NCBI RefSeq assembly: GCF_000819885.1
Contig: NZ_CDBO01000067.1
Location: 1-64,000, forward strand
DNA: 64,000 nucleotides
From: Aeromonas fluvialis
GTDB taxonomy: Bacteria > Pseudomonadota > Gammaproteobacteria > Enterobacterales > Aeromonadaceae
Direction of reading: 5' to 3'
The position numbers were made by a program, and so were the translations under genes. Positions within the stretch are counted from its first letter, which is position 1. Every line of letters begins with the position of its first letter. Below, piece by piece: positions 51,558 through 58,978 of this stretch. The notes beneath the pieces are model-generated. The model made no database searches. It saw only the letters and a program-made list of their open reading frames with translations, and was not told the DNA's origin.

Positions 51558-52652
51558 TCAAGGGGTTAGTTGGCCAATTCGTTGTTCCAGCCAGTTGGTC
51601 GATGCCTCGCCGAGGTTGCCGTGCAGCAGGGCGTTGCGATAGGCATCGAGCGCACGCTGGCTGTGCCCCTGACCATCCTCGGCCACGCCGAGACCCAGCC
51701 ACCAGCGCCCCTGATCCGGCTGCTGGCGTAGCAGCTCCACATAGAGCACCGCCGCCTCGGCATTCTGGCCCAGCTCCTGGGTCAGTCCCGCCCAGGTGGC
51801 GTAGTAGTCCAGGTTGCTGGCGAGATCCGGCTGATAACCGGACAACCAGCCAAGCGCCTGCTGCTGCTGCCCCTCGCTGATAGCAAGGCGGGCCAGCAGC
51901 AGACGAAAATCGGCCTGTTGGGGATCGAGCAGGATCCCCTCCTCCAGCAGCTGGCGCGCCTCGGTCAGGCGGCCCTCGCCATAGAGCAAGCCAGCCAGCT
52001 GCTCACGCGCCCCCTGGTTGTAGGGGTCGTGGGCCAGCACCTGATAGTAGTTGTCCTGCGCATCCCGCAGGCTTCCCTTGGCCATGGCGGTAGTCGCCTT
52101 GCGCTCCGCCAGCGCCGCCAGCTCCTTGGCCGACAGTTCCACCGTCTCGATCTTCAATACGCCCGGTTTGCGCGGCGCGCTAGCAACGGCCTGCTGCTCT
52201 GCCGCCAGTTCGGCGTAAAGCTCGGGTTGCAGCTCTTCATCGGTCGGCTCCGACTCGTCAAAATGACTGGAAGCATCAAAAGGGGCACCATAGGCCGTGT
52301 CGCCAGCCTCGTGTTCCCCAACCTCATCGTTCGCGTCATCCTGACTTGGCAGCGGCAGCACGGCCGCCACCTCAACCGGCTCGGGCTGGCTGACTGGCCC
52401 AGCGGCCCTTGTCACCACATCGGGAGCCACCGCATCAGGGTTGACCACTTCGCTGGCGGTGACTACAGGATGAGTCTGCTGCCAGTAGATCCAGGTTCGC
52501 CAACCGAGGATCCCCAGTGCCAGACCGCAGATCAGGGTCAACAGCAACATCCACCACCCCTGCTGGTGTGCAGGGGCAATATAGACGGCTGCACCTTCGG
52601 ATCCTTGCTGGCGCTGATCCAGGTCTTTCAGCATCTGGTTGATGACGCTCAT
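51558..52652 (-). CDS. mshN: MshN, TPR-containing pilus accessory protein
   Basis: 364 residues. A membrane helix (MLLLTLICGLALGILGW) is followed by a Pro/Glu-rich stretch and C-terminal tetratricopeptide repeats (AKGSLRDAQDNYYQVLAHDP and AVLYVELLRQQPDQGRWWLG among them). The N-terminus MSVINQMLKDLDQRQQ is typical of MshN/GspB-like proteins. The ATG overlaps the mshM stop as ATGA. MshN probably bridges the platform and secretin complexes, but this is inference from position. Confidence 0.88.
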   Translation of the reverse strand: MSVINQMLKDLDQRQQGSEGAAVYIAPAHQQGWWMLLLTLICGLALGILGWRTWIYWQQTHPVVTASEVVNPDAVAPDVVTRAAGPVSQPEPVEVAAVLPLPSQDDANDEVGEHEAGDTAYGAPFDASSHFDESEPTDEELQPELYAELAAEQQAVASAPRKPGVLKIETVELSAKELAALAERKATTAMAKGSLRDAQDNYYQVLAHDPYNQGAREQLAGLLYGEGRLTEARQLLEEGILLDPQQADFRLLLARLAISEGQQQQALGWLSGYQPDLASNLDYYATWAGLTQELGQNAEAAVLYVELLRQQPDQGRWWLGLGVAEDGQGHSQRALDAYRNALLHGNLGEASTNWLEQRIGQLTP

Positions 52653-53539
52653 GGCCAGACTCCATAAGCCAGGGCGCACCCCAGCAACAGTAACAAGGGC
52701 CACCAGCGCCTTGGCGCAAAGCGGCTGGCATCGTCGGTATCGCGAATGGCAAGCCGCACCAGATGGCTGTCGATCCGGCGCGCACCCTGACCGTAGGCCA
52801 GCATCAGACACTTGTGCGCCAGGATATTGATCAGTCTCGGGATCCCCCGCGAGGCCCGCCACAGCATCCGCATTGCGCGGCCGGCAAACAACGGTGCCCC
52901 GCGATAACCGGAGACCTGCAATCTGTGCTCCAGATAGGCGCGGGTCTCGTCAAAGCGCAGCGGCCGCAGGCAGTAGGAGAAGCCAATCCGCTGGCGCAGT
53001 TGGCGCAGATGCGGCTTGGCCAGTCTGGCATCCAGCTCCGGCTGACCGAACAGCACGATCTGCAGCAGCTTGCTCGATTCGGTCTCCAGATTGCCGAACA
53101 GGCGGATCGCCTCCAGCGTCTCGTCCGGCAGCGCTTGCGCCTCGTCGATCAACACCACCACCCTACTGCCCTGCTGGTGCAGGCTGATCAGGTGACGATG
53201 GATGCGATCGGTCAGATCCAGCTCGCTCTGATCCCGCACCGCCAACCCCAGCTCCAGTGCCAGCGCGATACGCAGCTCGGCCGGCGCGAGATGGGGATTG
53301 GGCAACCAGGCCAGACGCACCGGGCGCGCTTCCGAGCCCAGCTCGCTGAGCAACTTGCGGCAGAGCAGGGTCTTGCCGGTGCCCACCTCGCCGGTCACCT
53401 TGATAAAGCCCTCCCCCTGCGCCAGCGCCCAGTTGAGCACCTGCAGCGCCTCTTCGTGAGGTGGCAGGCCGTAGTAGAAGCCGGTATTGGGAGTAAGGCC
53501 GAAGGGGGCCTCCTGCAGACCAAAGTGGTTCAGGTACAT
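52649..53539 (-). CDS. mshM: MshM, GspA/ExeA-type AAA ATPase
   Basis: 296 residues, start MYLNHFGLQEAPFGL, a signature of ExeA/MshM. Walker A is GEVGTGKTL and Walker B VVVLIDEAQALPDE. A C-terminal membrane anchor WWPLLLLLGCALAYGVWP puts the ATPase on the inner membrane. Such proteins help position secretins through the cell wall. ATG 53539 has GGAG eight bases upstream and is preferred over the longer frame. Confidence 0.92.
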   Translation of the reverse strand: MYLNHFGLQEAPFGLTPNTGFYYGLPPHEEALQVLNWALAQGEGFIKVTGEVGTGKTLLCRKLLSELGSEARPVRLAWLPNPHLAPAELRIALALELGLAVRDQSELDLTDRIHRHLISLHQQGSRVVVLIDEAQALPDETLEAIRLFGNLETESSKLLQIVLFGQPELDARLAKPHLRQLRQRIGFSYCLRPLRFDETRAYLEHRLQVSGYRGAPLFAGRAMRMLWRASRGIPRLINILAHKCLMLAYGQGARRIDSHLVRLAIRDTDDASRFAPRRWWPLLLLLGCALAYGVWP

Positions 53540-53631
53540 GCCGTCAGCTCCCGCACACAAGCAGGGCGGCCTGCAACAGACCACCCGCGAGCACCAAACC
53601 ATGGGGCAAAACCGGATCCGCGCTCATACCA

Positions 53632-55311
53632 TCAACCCTTGGAGGGATACCATTTGTCAAGCAGATCGGCGGAGCGCTGCAGCTCGTTCTGCCAGGTATC
53701 TTTCCCCACCACGGTCGGCTTGAGCAGGATCACCAGCTCCACCTTTCTGGAGCCTTCGCGGCGATTGGTGAAGGCCTCTCCGACCCAGGGGATGTCGCCG
53801 AGCAGGGGGACCTTGCTGACGATCTCCTGCTTGTCGGTCTTCATCAGGCCGCCGATGACGATGATGTCGCCGTTGTTGGCCTGCACCACGGTATCTGATT
53901 CCCGAATGGAGCTTCTGGCCAGTGGCAGCTCCAGCTTGCCACCTGTGGTTCCCATATCGATCACCTTGTTCTGCTCCTCGGTGTCGATGACGGAGGGGTG
54001 GATGTGCAGCAGGACCTTGCCCTCTTCGTCGATCTGCGGTGTCACATCCAGGGCGATGCCGGAGAAGAAGGGGGTCAGCTCCACGTTGGGGGTCTTGTCG
54101 GAGACCCCGGAGGAGTTGGTGGTGATGGTGGTCGAGGCGTTGGTGACGAAATACTCGTCCGTCCCCACCTTGATCACCGCCTTCTGGTTGTTGGTCGCCG
54201 TTACCCGCGGGCTCGAAAGGGTATTCACATCCCCCTGGGTCTTGAGCAGGTTAACCGCCACGTTGAAGTTGCCGTCCGAGATTTTGAAACCCGCGCCACC
54301 ACCCAGCGCGGTAAAGATCTGGTTGGGGGTGATGGGTAATGTGGAGGGGGACAGTGAACCACCGCCAGTGATCCCCTTGTTGCCGTCCCAACTGGCGGAG
54401 AGACCGCTCCAGTCTACACCCTGCTCATACCCTTCGCTAAGGGCGACTTCGATGATCCGCGCCTCCAGCACCACTTGCCGTTTGAGGTGGCTCTCGGACT
54501 GATTGAGGAATTCACGCACCGCCTTGAGCTCTTTCGGATAGGCGCGAATGGTCACCAGACCCGCCTGCGGGCTGGTGATCACGGCGCGGCCATCGCCAGA
54601 ACCAATCAGAGTCTGCAGAGAGTCACGTAGATCGGTCCAATAGTCGCTGTTGGTATCGGTCTCGATCCGGGTGCCGTTGTTATTGTCGCCACCCGAGTTG
54701 TTGCTGGATGAGCTGTTGCTGCTGCCGCTGTTGTTGGACGCGCTGTCGAAGCTATTGTTATTGCTGCTGTTATTGCTGTCATTGGACGTCACCCCTCCGG
54801 TGCTGACCGAAGTGCGGGAGAGACCGCGTCGGGACATCATCAGGTAGTTGACCGGGATAGTTTCGGTACGCAGGCCCGCCGGATAGATATGGAATACATT
54901 GCCCTTGCGCTGTACGTCAAAGCCATACATGTCGCCCAACACCGCCAGCACTTCCGGCAGAGTCACATCCTTGAGCTCGACGGAGACCAGCCCGGCCACC
55001 CCGGGGTGCACCGCCACGCTGTAACGTGAGCCCTTGAACAGGGAACCGAAAAACTCCACCGCCTCCACATCGTGCGCCGCAATGCGCAACCGCTTCTCCG
55101 GCATACCGACCGGCATCTGCGGCCGGTTCAACTGCAGCAATTCACTTTGCACCGATTTGGGCAAGGTGGTCAGAGGGGCAGCCTGCTTCTGCTGTTCGTT
55201 CATGGCCTGTTTGAGGGCATCCTTGGCCTGGGTCGGCTCGGGGTGCTGATACGTGGTACAGCCTGCAGCCATCATGGCCACGGTGATCAGACAGAGACGG
55301 TGTTTTTTCAT
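53632..55311 (-). CDS. mshL: MshL, outer-membrane secretin of the MSHA pilus
   Basis: 559-residue secretin lipoprotein. The lipobox is MMAAGCTTY, giving lipidation near residue 18. Secretin N-domains (VEAVEFFGSLFKGSRYSVAV, GVAGLVSVELKDVTLPEVLAVL) precede a long Ser/Asn-rich linker around residues 190-240, then the secretin core (VLEARIIEVALSEGYEQGVDWSGL, LSSPRVTATNNQKAVIKVG, NGDIIVIGGLMKT). The linker is low-complexity and may be flexible or contain an insertion relative to other MshL proteins. ATG at 55311; the earlier in-frame start is unsupported. Confidence 0.95.
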   Translation of the reverse strand: MKKHRLCLITVAMMAAGCTTYQHPEPTQAKDALKQAMNEQQKQAAPLTTLPKSVQSELLQLNRPQMPVGMPEKRLRIAAHDVEAVEFFGSLFKGSRYSVAVHPGVAGLVSVELKDVTLPEVLAVLGDMYGFDVQRKGNVFHIYPAGLRTETIPVNYLMMSRRGLSRTSVSTGGVTSNDSNNSSNNNSFDSASNNSGSSNSSSSNNSGGDNNNGTRIETDTNSDYWTDLRDSLQTLIGSGDGRAVITSPQAGLVTIRAYPKELKAVREFLNQSESHLKRQVVLEARIIEVALSEGYEQGVDWSGLSASWDGNKGITGGGSLSPSTLPITPNQIFTALGGGAGFKISDGNFNVAVNLLKTQGDVNTLSSPRVTATNNQKAVIKVGTDEYFVTNASTTITTNSSGVSDKTPNVELTPFFSGIALDVTPQIDEEGKVLLHIHPSVIDTEEQNKVIDMGTTGGKLELPLARSSIRESDTVVQANNGDIIVIGGLMKTDKQEIVSKVPLLGDIPWVGEAFTNRREGSRKVELVILLKPTVVGKDTWQNELQRSADLLDKWYPSKG

Positions 55312-55381
55312 GTAATTAGGGCACCCTGACTTGCAATTAAACTCGATAAAGCCGATCCACCTCTCGAGAGGCAAGCACGAC

Positions 55382-55711
55382 TCAAACCCGGATCTTGCTG
55401 GCAAACAGTGTTACCGCATGGCGTTTTCCCGCCTTTTCCAGCACCACGGCATCGGCATTGATGGCCACCAGCGTATAGCCGTCCACCTGTTGTCCGACCC
55501 GATAACTCTTGCCATTAAGTACTGCCAGTGCCGGGCCATTGCCCAGTACGACACTCTGCAGCTTCGGCAAACCGGCACTGCTCTCACCGGTCGCACGGGC
55601 GTCAACCGCCACATCCGCCAGCGGCGCGGTGGGATCCTGCAATACTTCGACCTGCTGTGCCTGTACCAGCAAGCTGAACAGGCAACAGCACAACGCACAC
55701 ACTCTAGCCAC
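55382..55711 (-). CDS. mshK: MshK, PilP-like alignment protein
   Basis: 109 residues with a signal-peptide-like start (MARVCALCCCLFSLLVQAQQ) and the PilP/GspC-like core VLQDPTAPLADV, LQSVVLGNGPALAVLNGKSY and VGQQVDGYTLVAINADAVVLE. It links the inner alignment complex to the secretin. It overlaps the end of mshJ by eight bases. Confidence 0.85.
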   Translation of the reverse strand: MARVCALCCCLFSLLVQAQQVEVLQDPTAPLADVAVDARATGESSAGLPKLQSVVLGNGPALAVLNGKSYRVGQQVDGYTLVAINADAVVLEKAGKRHAVTLFASKIRV

Positions 55712-56351
55712 GGATAAACTCCTTGCTGGTACTCAGGGTGTAGATCTCCATCTCCACCACCGCGCCGGGATAGGCTTTGACCTGATAGTCGAACTGCTTC
55801 CAGTAGAAGTGACGCGGCAAGGCTTCCAGCGCTTTAAGATATTGATACACATCGAAATAGCCGCCTTCAAGCTGAAGCCGGATACCATGCTTGTAGAGAT
55901 TGACCTTCTGCTCCCCCGCCATCAGCGGGGTCGGCTCCAGCGAACTGAGGGCCAGCATGTGAAGACTGGCGGAGCGGGAGAGCAGCGCCTCCAGCACCAG
56001 CGGCATCTCGTGCGCCGGGATCAGATCGACGGTCTGGGCCTTTAGCTCATCATCGATCCGGGCCAGATCCGCGTCGACCTGTGCCAGCTGGTCATGCACC
56101 CCCTGATTGGGATCCCGCTTGAGCCGGGCCTGTTTGCCGAGGTTCTCCAGCGCCATGATCTCGAGGTCGCGCTCGGCGGCGCTCAAGGCCATGCGATCCT
56201 GCTGCAGACGGGTATCGGCGCCTTCGAGCCAGCCGTAGAGTCCAGCCGCGCCCAACAGTACCAGACCGGTCAGCAGGATCAACACCCGCTCCCGCTGGCT
56301 CAACAGGGCGATACGCTGGCCCCATGCCTGCCATTGTCCTTTCAGGTTCAT
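55704..56351 (-). CDS. mshJ: MshJ, PilO-like alignment protein
   Basis: 215 residues. One N-terminal helix (RVLILLTGLVLLGAAGLYGW) precedes a coiled-coil and a small PilO-like domain (HMLALSSLEPTPLM, LEGGYFDVYQYLKALEALPRHFYW). It pairs with the PilN-like second MshI. Its ATG overlaps the stop of the preceding gene by one base (TGATG). Confidence 0.88.
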   Translation of the reverse strand: MNLKGQWQAWGQRIALLSQRERVLILLTGLVLLGAAGLYGWLEGADTRLQQDRMALSAAERDLEIMALENLGKQARLKRDPNQGVHDQLAQVDADLARIDDELKAQTVDLIPAHEMPLVLEALLSRSASLHMLALSSLEPTPLMAGEQKVNLYKHGIRLQLEGGYFDVYQYLKALEALPRHFYWKQFDYQVKAYPGAVVEMEIYTLSTSKEFIRG

Positions 56352-56944
56352 CAGGGTTTCTCCCGCGCAATACCGCTCAACTGGAAGGTCAGGCGACCCT
56401 CCTTGTCACGGCCGAGGGTCAGCTCACCAAACTCTTTGCCCACCAGACTCGGGGTCTGCTTGAAGCGGTTGACCCAGGCTGGTACATCCTGACTGCGGCC
56501 AGCAAAGCCGGAGAGGTTGATCCGCCCTTCGTTGATCTCGATGCGCTGCAACGAGAGGTTGCTGTTGCGAATGCGGGAGAGATCCGCCATCACGCTGGCG
56601 TAGCCCTGGGATTTTTGCAGGGCCAGGCTGCCCAATTGGCGCATCAGCCCCTGCTTGGCTGTCAGTTCATCCTGCTTGTTGGCCAGTTGCTGTTGCAGCC
56701 GGGGATCTGCCTGATGGCGCGTCAGCTCGGCATCGAGCCGCTGCGCCTCGCCGCGCTTGAGCTCAAGCTCGGCAGAGCGTTGCGCCAGCGCCCGGCTGAC
56801 CTGTTGCTGCTGCCAGCTGTAACCGACCCCCGTCAGCAGGATCAGCAGCAGCGCAAAGCCCCACACCAGCGCCATCTGATTGAGGCTGGCCCACTGCAGC
56901 TTGGGGCGAAACTCGGCGCCATAGAGGTTTATCTGACGTTTCAT
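56351..56944 (-). CDS. Second MshI-type protein (PilN-like), often called MshI1/MshI2
   Basis: 197 residues with the PilN-type start MKRQINLYGAEFRPK, one membrane segment (MALVWGFALLLILLTGVGYS), a coiled-coil region rich in Q/L/E, and a small C-terminal domain (INEGRINLSGFAGRSQDVPA). The preceding GTG at 56947 is also in frame; ATG at 56944 is better placed because GGAGG lies seven bases upstream. That GGAGG belongs to the 34-codon ORF copied from the mshI end, and the ATG overlaps its TGA as TGATG. Confidence 0.85.
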   Translation of the reverse strand: MKRQINLYGAEFRPKLQWASLNQMALVWGFALLLILLTGVGYSWQQQQVSRALAQRSAELELKRGEAQRLDAELTRHQADPRLQQQLANKQDELTAKQGLMRQLGSLALQKSQGYASVMADLSRIRNSNLSLQRIEINEGRINLSGFAGRSQDVPAWVNRFKQTPSLVGKEFGELTLGRDKEGRLTFQLSGIAREKP

Positions 56945-57048
56945 CACGCATCCTCCCCGATGGCGGCAGCGTAGGCAGAAAGGTACTCAACGCCAGCCAG
57001 CAACATTGTCTTGTTGGCCATGGCAGCGAGGGGGATTAACACACTCAT
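56944..57048 (-). CDS. 34-codon ORF that duplicates the C-terminal end of MshI
   Basis: The ATG (57046-57048) overlaps the mshI stop as ATGA and the TGA overlaps the start of the next pilus gene as TGATG. After nine unrelated residues it reads MANKTMLLAGVEYLSAYAAA then IGEDA, matching the mshI end MANKAVLAGVEYLSAYAAAL then GDDQ, one codon longer. In the 12-codon core AGVEYLSAYAAA six codons differ from mshI and all six are synonymous. This pattern suggests selection on the peptide, or at least on a translated sequence. Its GGAGG also serves the next gene. Confidence 0.75.
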   Translation of the reverse strand: MSVLIPLAAMANKTMLLAGVEYLSAYAAAIGEDA

Positions 57049-57908
57049 TGATCATCCCCCAATGCGGCGGCATAGGCAGAAAGGTATTCGACGCCGGCTA
57101 GGACCGCCTTGTTGGCCATGGCGGAGACGGCAAAGCCGAAGGTCTGCTCCATGTGGCGCACCAGGGTACCGATAAAGGGCGAGGCGACGGCAAACTGCAT
57201 CTGCCCCAGCTCGGGCAATTTCAGCTGGCCCGCCAGATAGTCGAGGGAGCGCTGGATCTCCAGCGCCAGTGAATCGAGCTGCATGGTATCCGGTTCCTGT
57301 TCGCCGGTCAGGCTGGTGAAACCGCGCAGCTGGCGGGAGAAGCAGAGCCCCCCCAGATGGAACACCAGCAGTTGCATATCCTGCCCCTTGGGCTGCCACA
57401 GCAGCATGCGCACCGTCTCGTCAGCGTCATAGAGAGAGGTGAGCGCCAATTCGTCGCTGATGATGGATTGCAGGGTGGCGATGCCGTTGATGGCATCGGC
57501 CAGCTGTTGCACCCGGCTCTTGGGCAGGCAGATCACATTAATGCGCGGACGACCGGCAGGTGGGGTGGGCAAGTCCACATAGTCCATCGCCAGTTGCAGC
57601 ACGGGTTCGCTGACATAGTCCTTGATGGCCCAGGGGAGCGCCCCCGCCATCTCGGCGTCAGGCACGGCAGGCTTGTCGATCTGGATCTGTTGATAAAGGC
57701 TGGCGGCGAGGGCTACCCGCACTTTAGACTTGGCCAAGCCATGGCGGCTGAACAGCTCGCTCATGGCCACTGCCCACTCCTGTGGGCCGTTGATGGTGCG
57801 CGTCGCGAAGAGAGGGGGATTGCCCACCGCGGCCAGCATGATCCTGTCATTGGCCAGCAAGAGCCCGACCTGGCGGCTTGGCGTCGACCGTCTGAACAGT
57901 TGTTTCAT
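57045..57908 (-). CDS. mshI: MshI, PilM-like pilus assembly protein
   Basis: 287 residues. The start is MKQLFRRSTPSRQVGLLLAN. It has an actin-like (PilM/ExeL-type) fold suggested by GLLLANDRIMLAAVG, PAVPDAEMAGALPWAIKDYV, LQLAMDYVDLPTPPAGRPRI and DSLALEIQRSLDYLAGQL. It binds the PilN-like partner and MshE at the inner membrane. Its ATG is 87 bases from the divergent deaminase gene. The final 25 codons are duplicated right after its stop. Confidence 0.9.
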   Translation of the reverse strand: MKQLFRRSTPSRQVGLLLANDRIMLAAVGNPPLFATRTINGPQEWAVAMSELFSRHGLAKSKVRVALAASLYQQIQIDKPAVPDAEMAGALPWAIKDYVSEPVLQLAMDYVDLPTPPAGRPRINVICLPKSRVQQLADAINGIATLQSIISDELALTSLYDADETVRMLLWQPKGQDMQLLVFHLGGLCFSRQLRGFTSLTGEQEPDTMQLDSLALEIQRSLDYLAGQLKLPELGQMQFAVASPFIGTLVRHMEQTFGFAVSAMANKAVLAGVEYLSAYAAALGDDQ

Positions 57909-57995
57909 GTAAGCCCGCCCATCATAATTGGTTAAATGATTGAAATATTAACATAAACAGCAGATTAGCCTCCATATTAAAAGACGGACTCACCA

Positions 57996-58919
57996 TTGCA
58001 AGCCAACCTGTCAGCCGAGCCAGAGGGTCAAGCCATCCTCCCTTCTCCCCTGCAACGCCTCCACCATCCGTTGCTGACCCGCCATGGTGTCGAGCTCTGG
58101 TGCAAGCGGGATGATCTGATCCATCCGGCCATCTCCGGCAACAAGTGGCGCAAGCTCAAGTACCACCGGCTGCATGCCAGAGAGCACGGCAAACACCATC
58201 TGCTCTCGTTCGGTGGCGCCTACTCCAATCATATCCACGCACTGGCGGCTGCCGGATACCAGGCTGGTATCCACACGACCGGTATCATAAGGGGCGAAGC
58301 CGATGCCGTCAGTAACGCCACCCTGAGGGATGCCAGACGCTGGGGGATGGATCTCGTTTTCGTCGACCGCCAGAGCTACCGGCGGCGGCAGGATCCCGAC
58401 TGGCTGGCTCAATTCGAGGCGCCAGATACCCTGATCGTGCCGGAAGGGGGTAGCAGCCCGCTGGCCATCCCCGGCGTAGCGGAACTGGTCGACGAAGTGC
58501 CCTTCTCGCCGGATCTCTGGGTACTGCCCTGCGCCAGCGGCGGCACCCTGGCGGGCCTGATCGCCGGCAAACGGGATCGGGAGCAGATCCTCGCCATTGC
58601 GGTACTGAAAGGAGGCGGCTTTATCGCTGACGAGGTGTGCCGCCTCCATCCCGCGGCAACCAATATCCCCGGCTGGCGCATCGCGCTCGATCACCACGAT
58701 GGTGGCTATGCCAAGTTCAGCCCGGCCCTCTGGCAGTGGGTGCAGAATTTCAGCGCCACGACCGATCTGCCCCTTGAGCCTATCTACAGCGGCAAGGCAA
58801 TGTGGGGGCTGTTTCGCGAGCTGGCGGCAGGCCGCATCGCCCCCGGCAGCAAGATCGTCTTTATCCATACCGGTGGCATGCAGGGGTTGGCCGGGCTGCG
58901 GGAGCAGGGGCGACTGTGA
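57996..58919 (+). CDS. PLP-dependent deaminase/desulfhydrase (ACC deaminase/D-cysteine desulfhydrase family)
   Basis: 307 residues of the tryptophan-synthase-beta fold. The PLP lysine lies in HPAISGNKWRKLKYHRLHA; FGGAYSNHIHALAAAGYQ and the glycine loop PCASGGTLAGLIAGK also fit. Substrates in the family include ACC, D-cysteine and 2,3-diaminopropionate analogues, so the reaction is uncertain. It sits between mshI and mshH, on the opposite strand to all msh genes, splitting the locus. It begins at a TTG, which is a weak choice; no good in-frame ATG precedes it. Confidence 0.82.
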   Translation: MQANLSAEPEGQAILPSPLQRLHHPLLTRHGVELWCKRDDLIHPAISGNKWRKLKYHRLHAREHGKHHLLSFGGAYSNHIHALAAAGYQAGIHTTGIIRGEADAVSNATLRDARRWGMDLVFVDRQSYRRRQDPDWLAQFEAPDTLIVPEGGSSPLAIPGVAELVDEVPFSPDLWVLPCASGGTLAGLIAGKRDREQILAIAVLKGGGFIADEVCRLHPAATNIPGWRIALDHHDGGYAKFSPALWQWVQNFSATTDLPLEPIYSGKAMWGLFRELAAGRIAPGSKIVFIHTGGMQGLAGLREQGRL

Positions 58920-58978
58920 GCGGAGCCTGACCGCCACTGAAAACCAGAGAGGGTCACCCCACGGCAACCCTGTTTACC

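Noticed and set aside
53540-53631. A possible gene-end copy after mshL (KWYP... then WYERG)
   Set aside because: Only a Trp-Tyr dipeptide is shared; no extended similarity to the MshL C-terminus.
55312-55381. A possible gene-end copy after mshK (IRV-stop and YRV-stop)
   Set aside because: Only three residues match before the second stop and the nucleotide similarity is at chance level, unlike the three clear cases.
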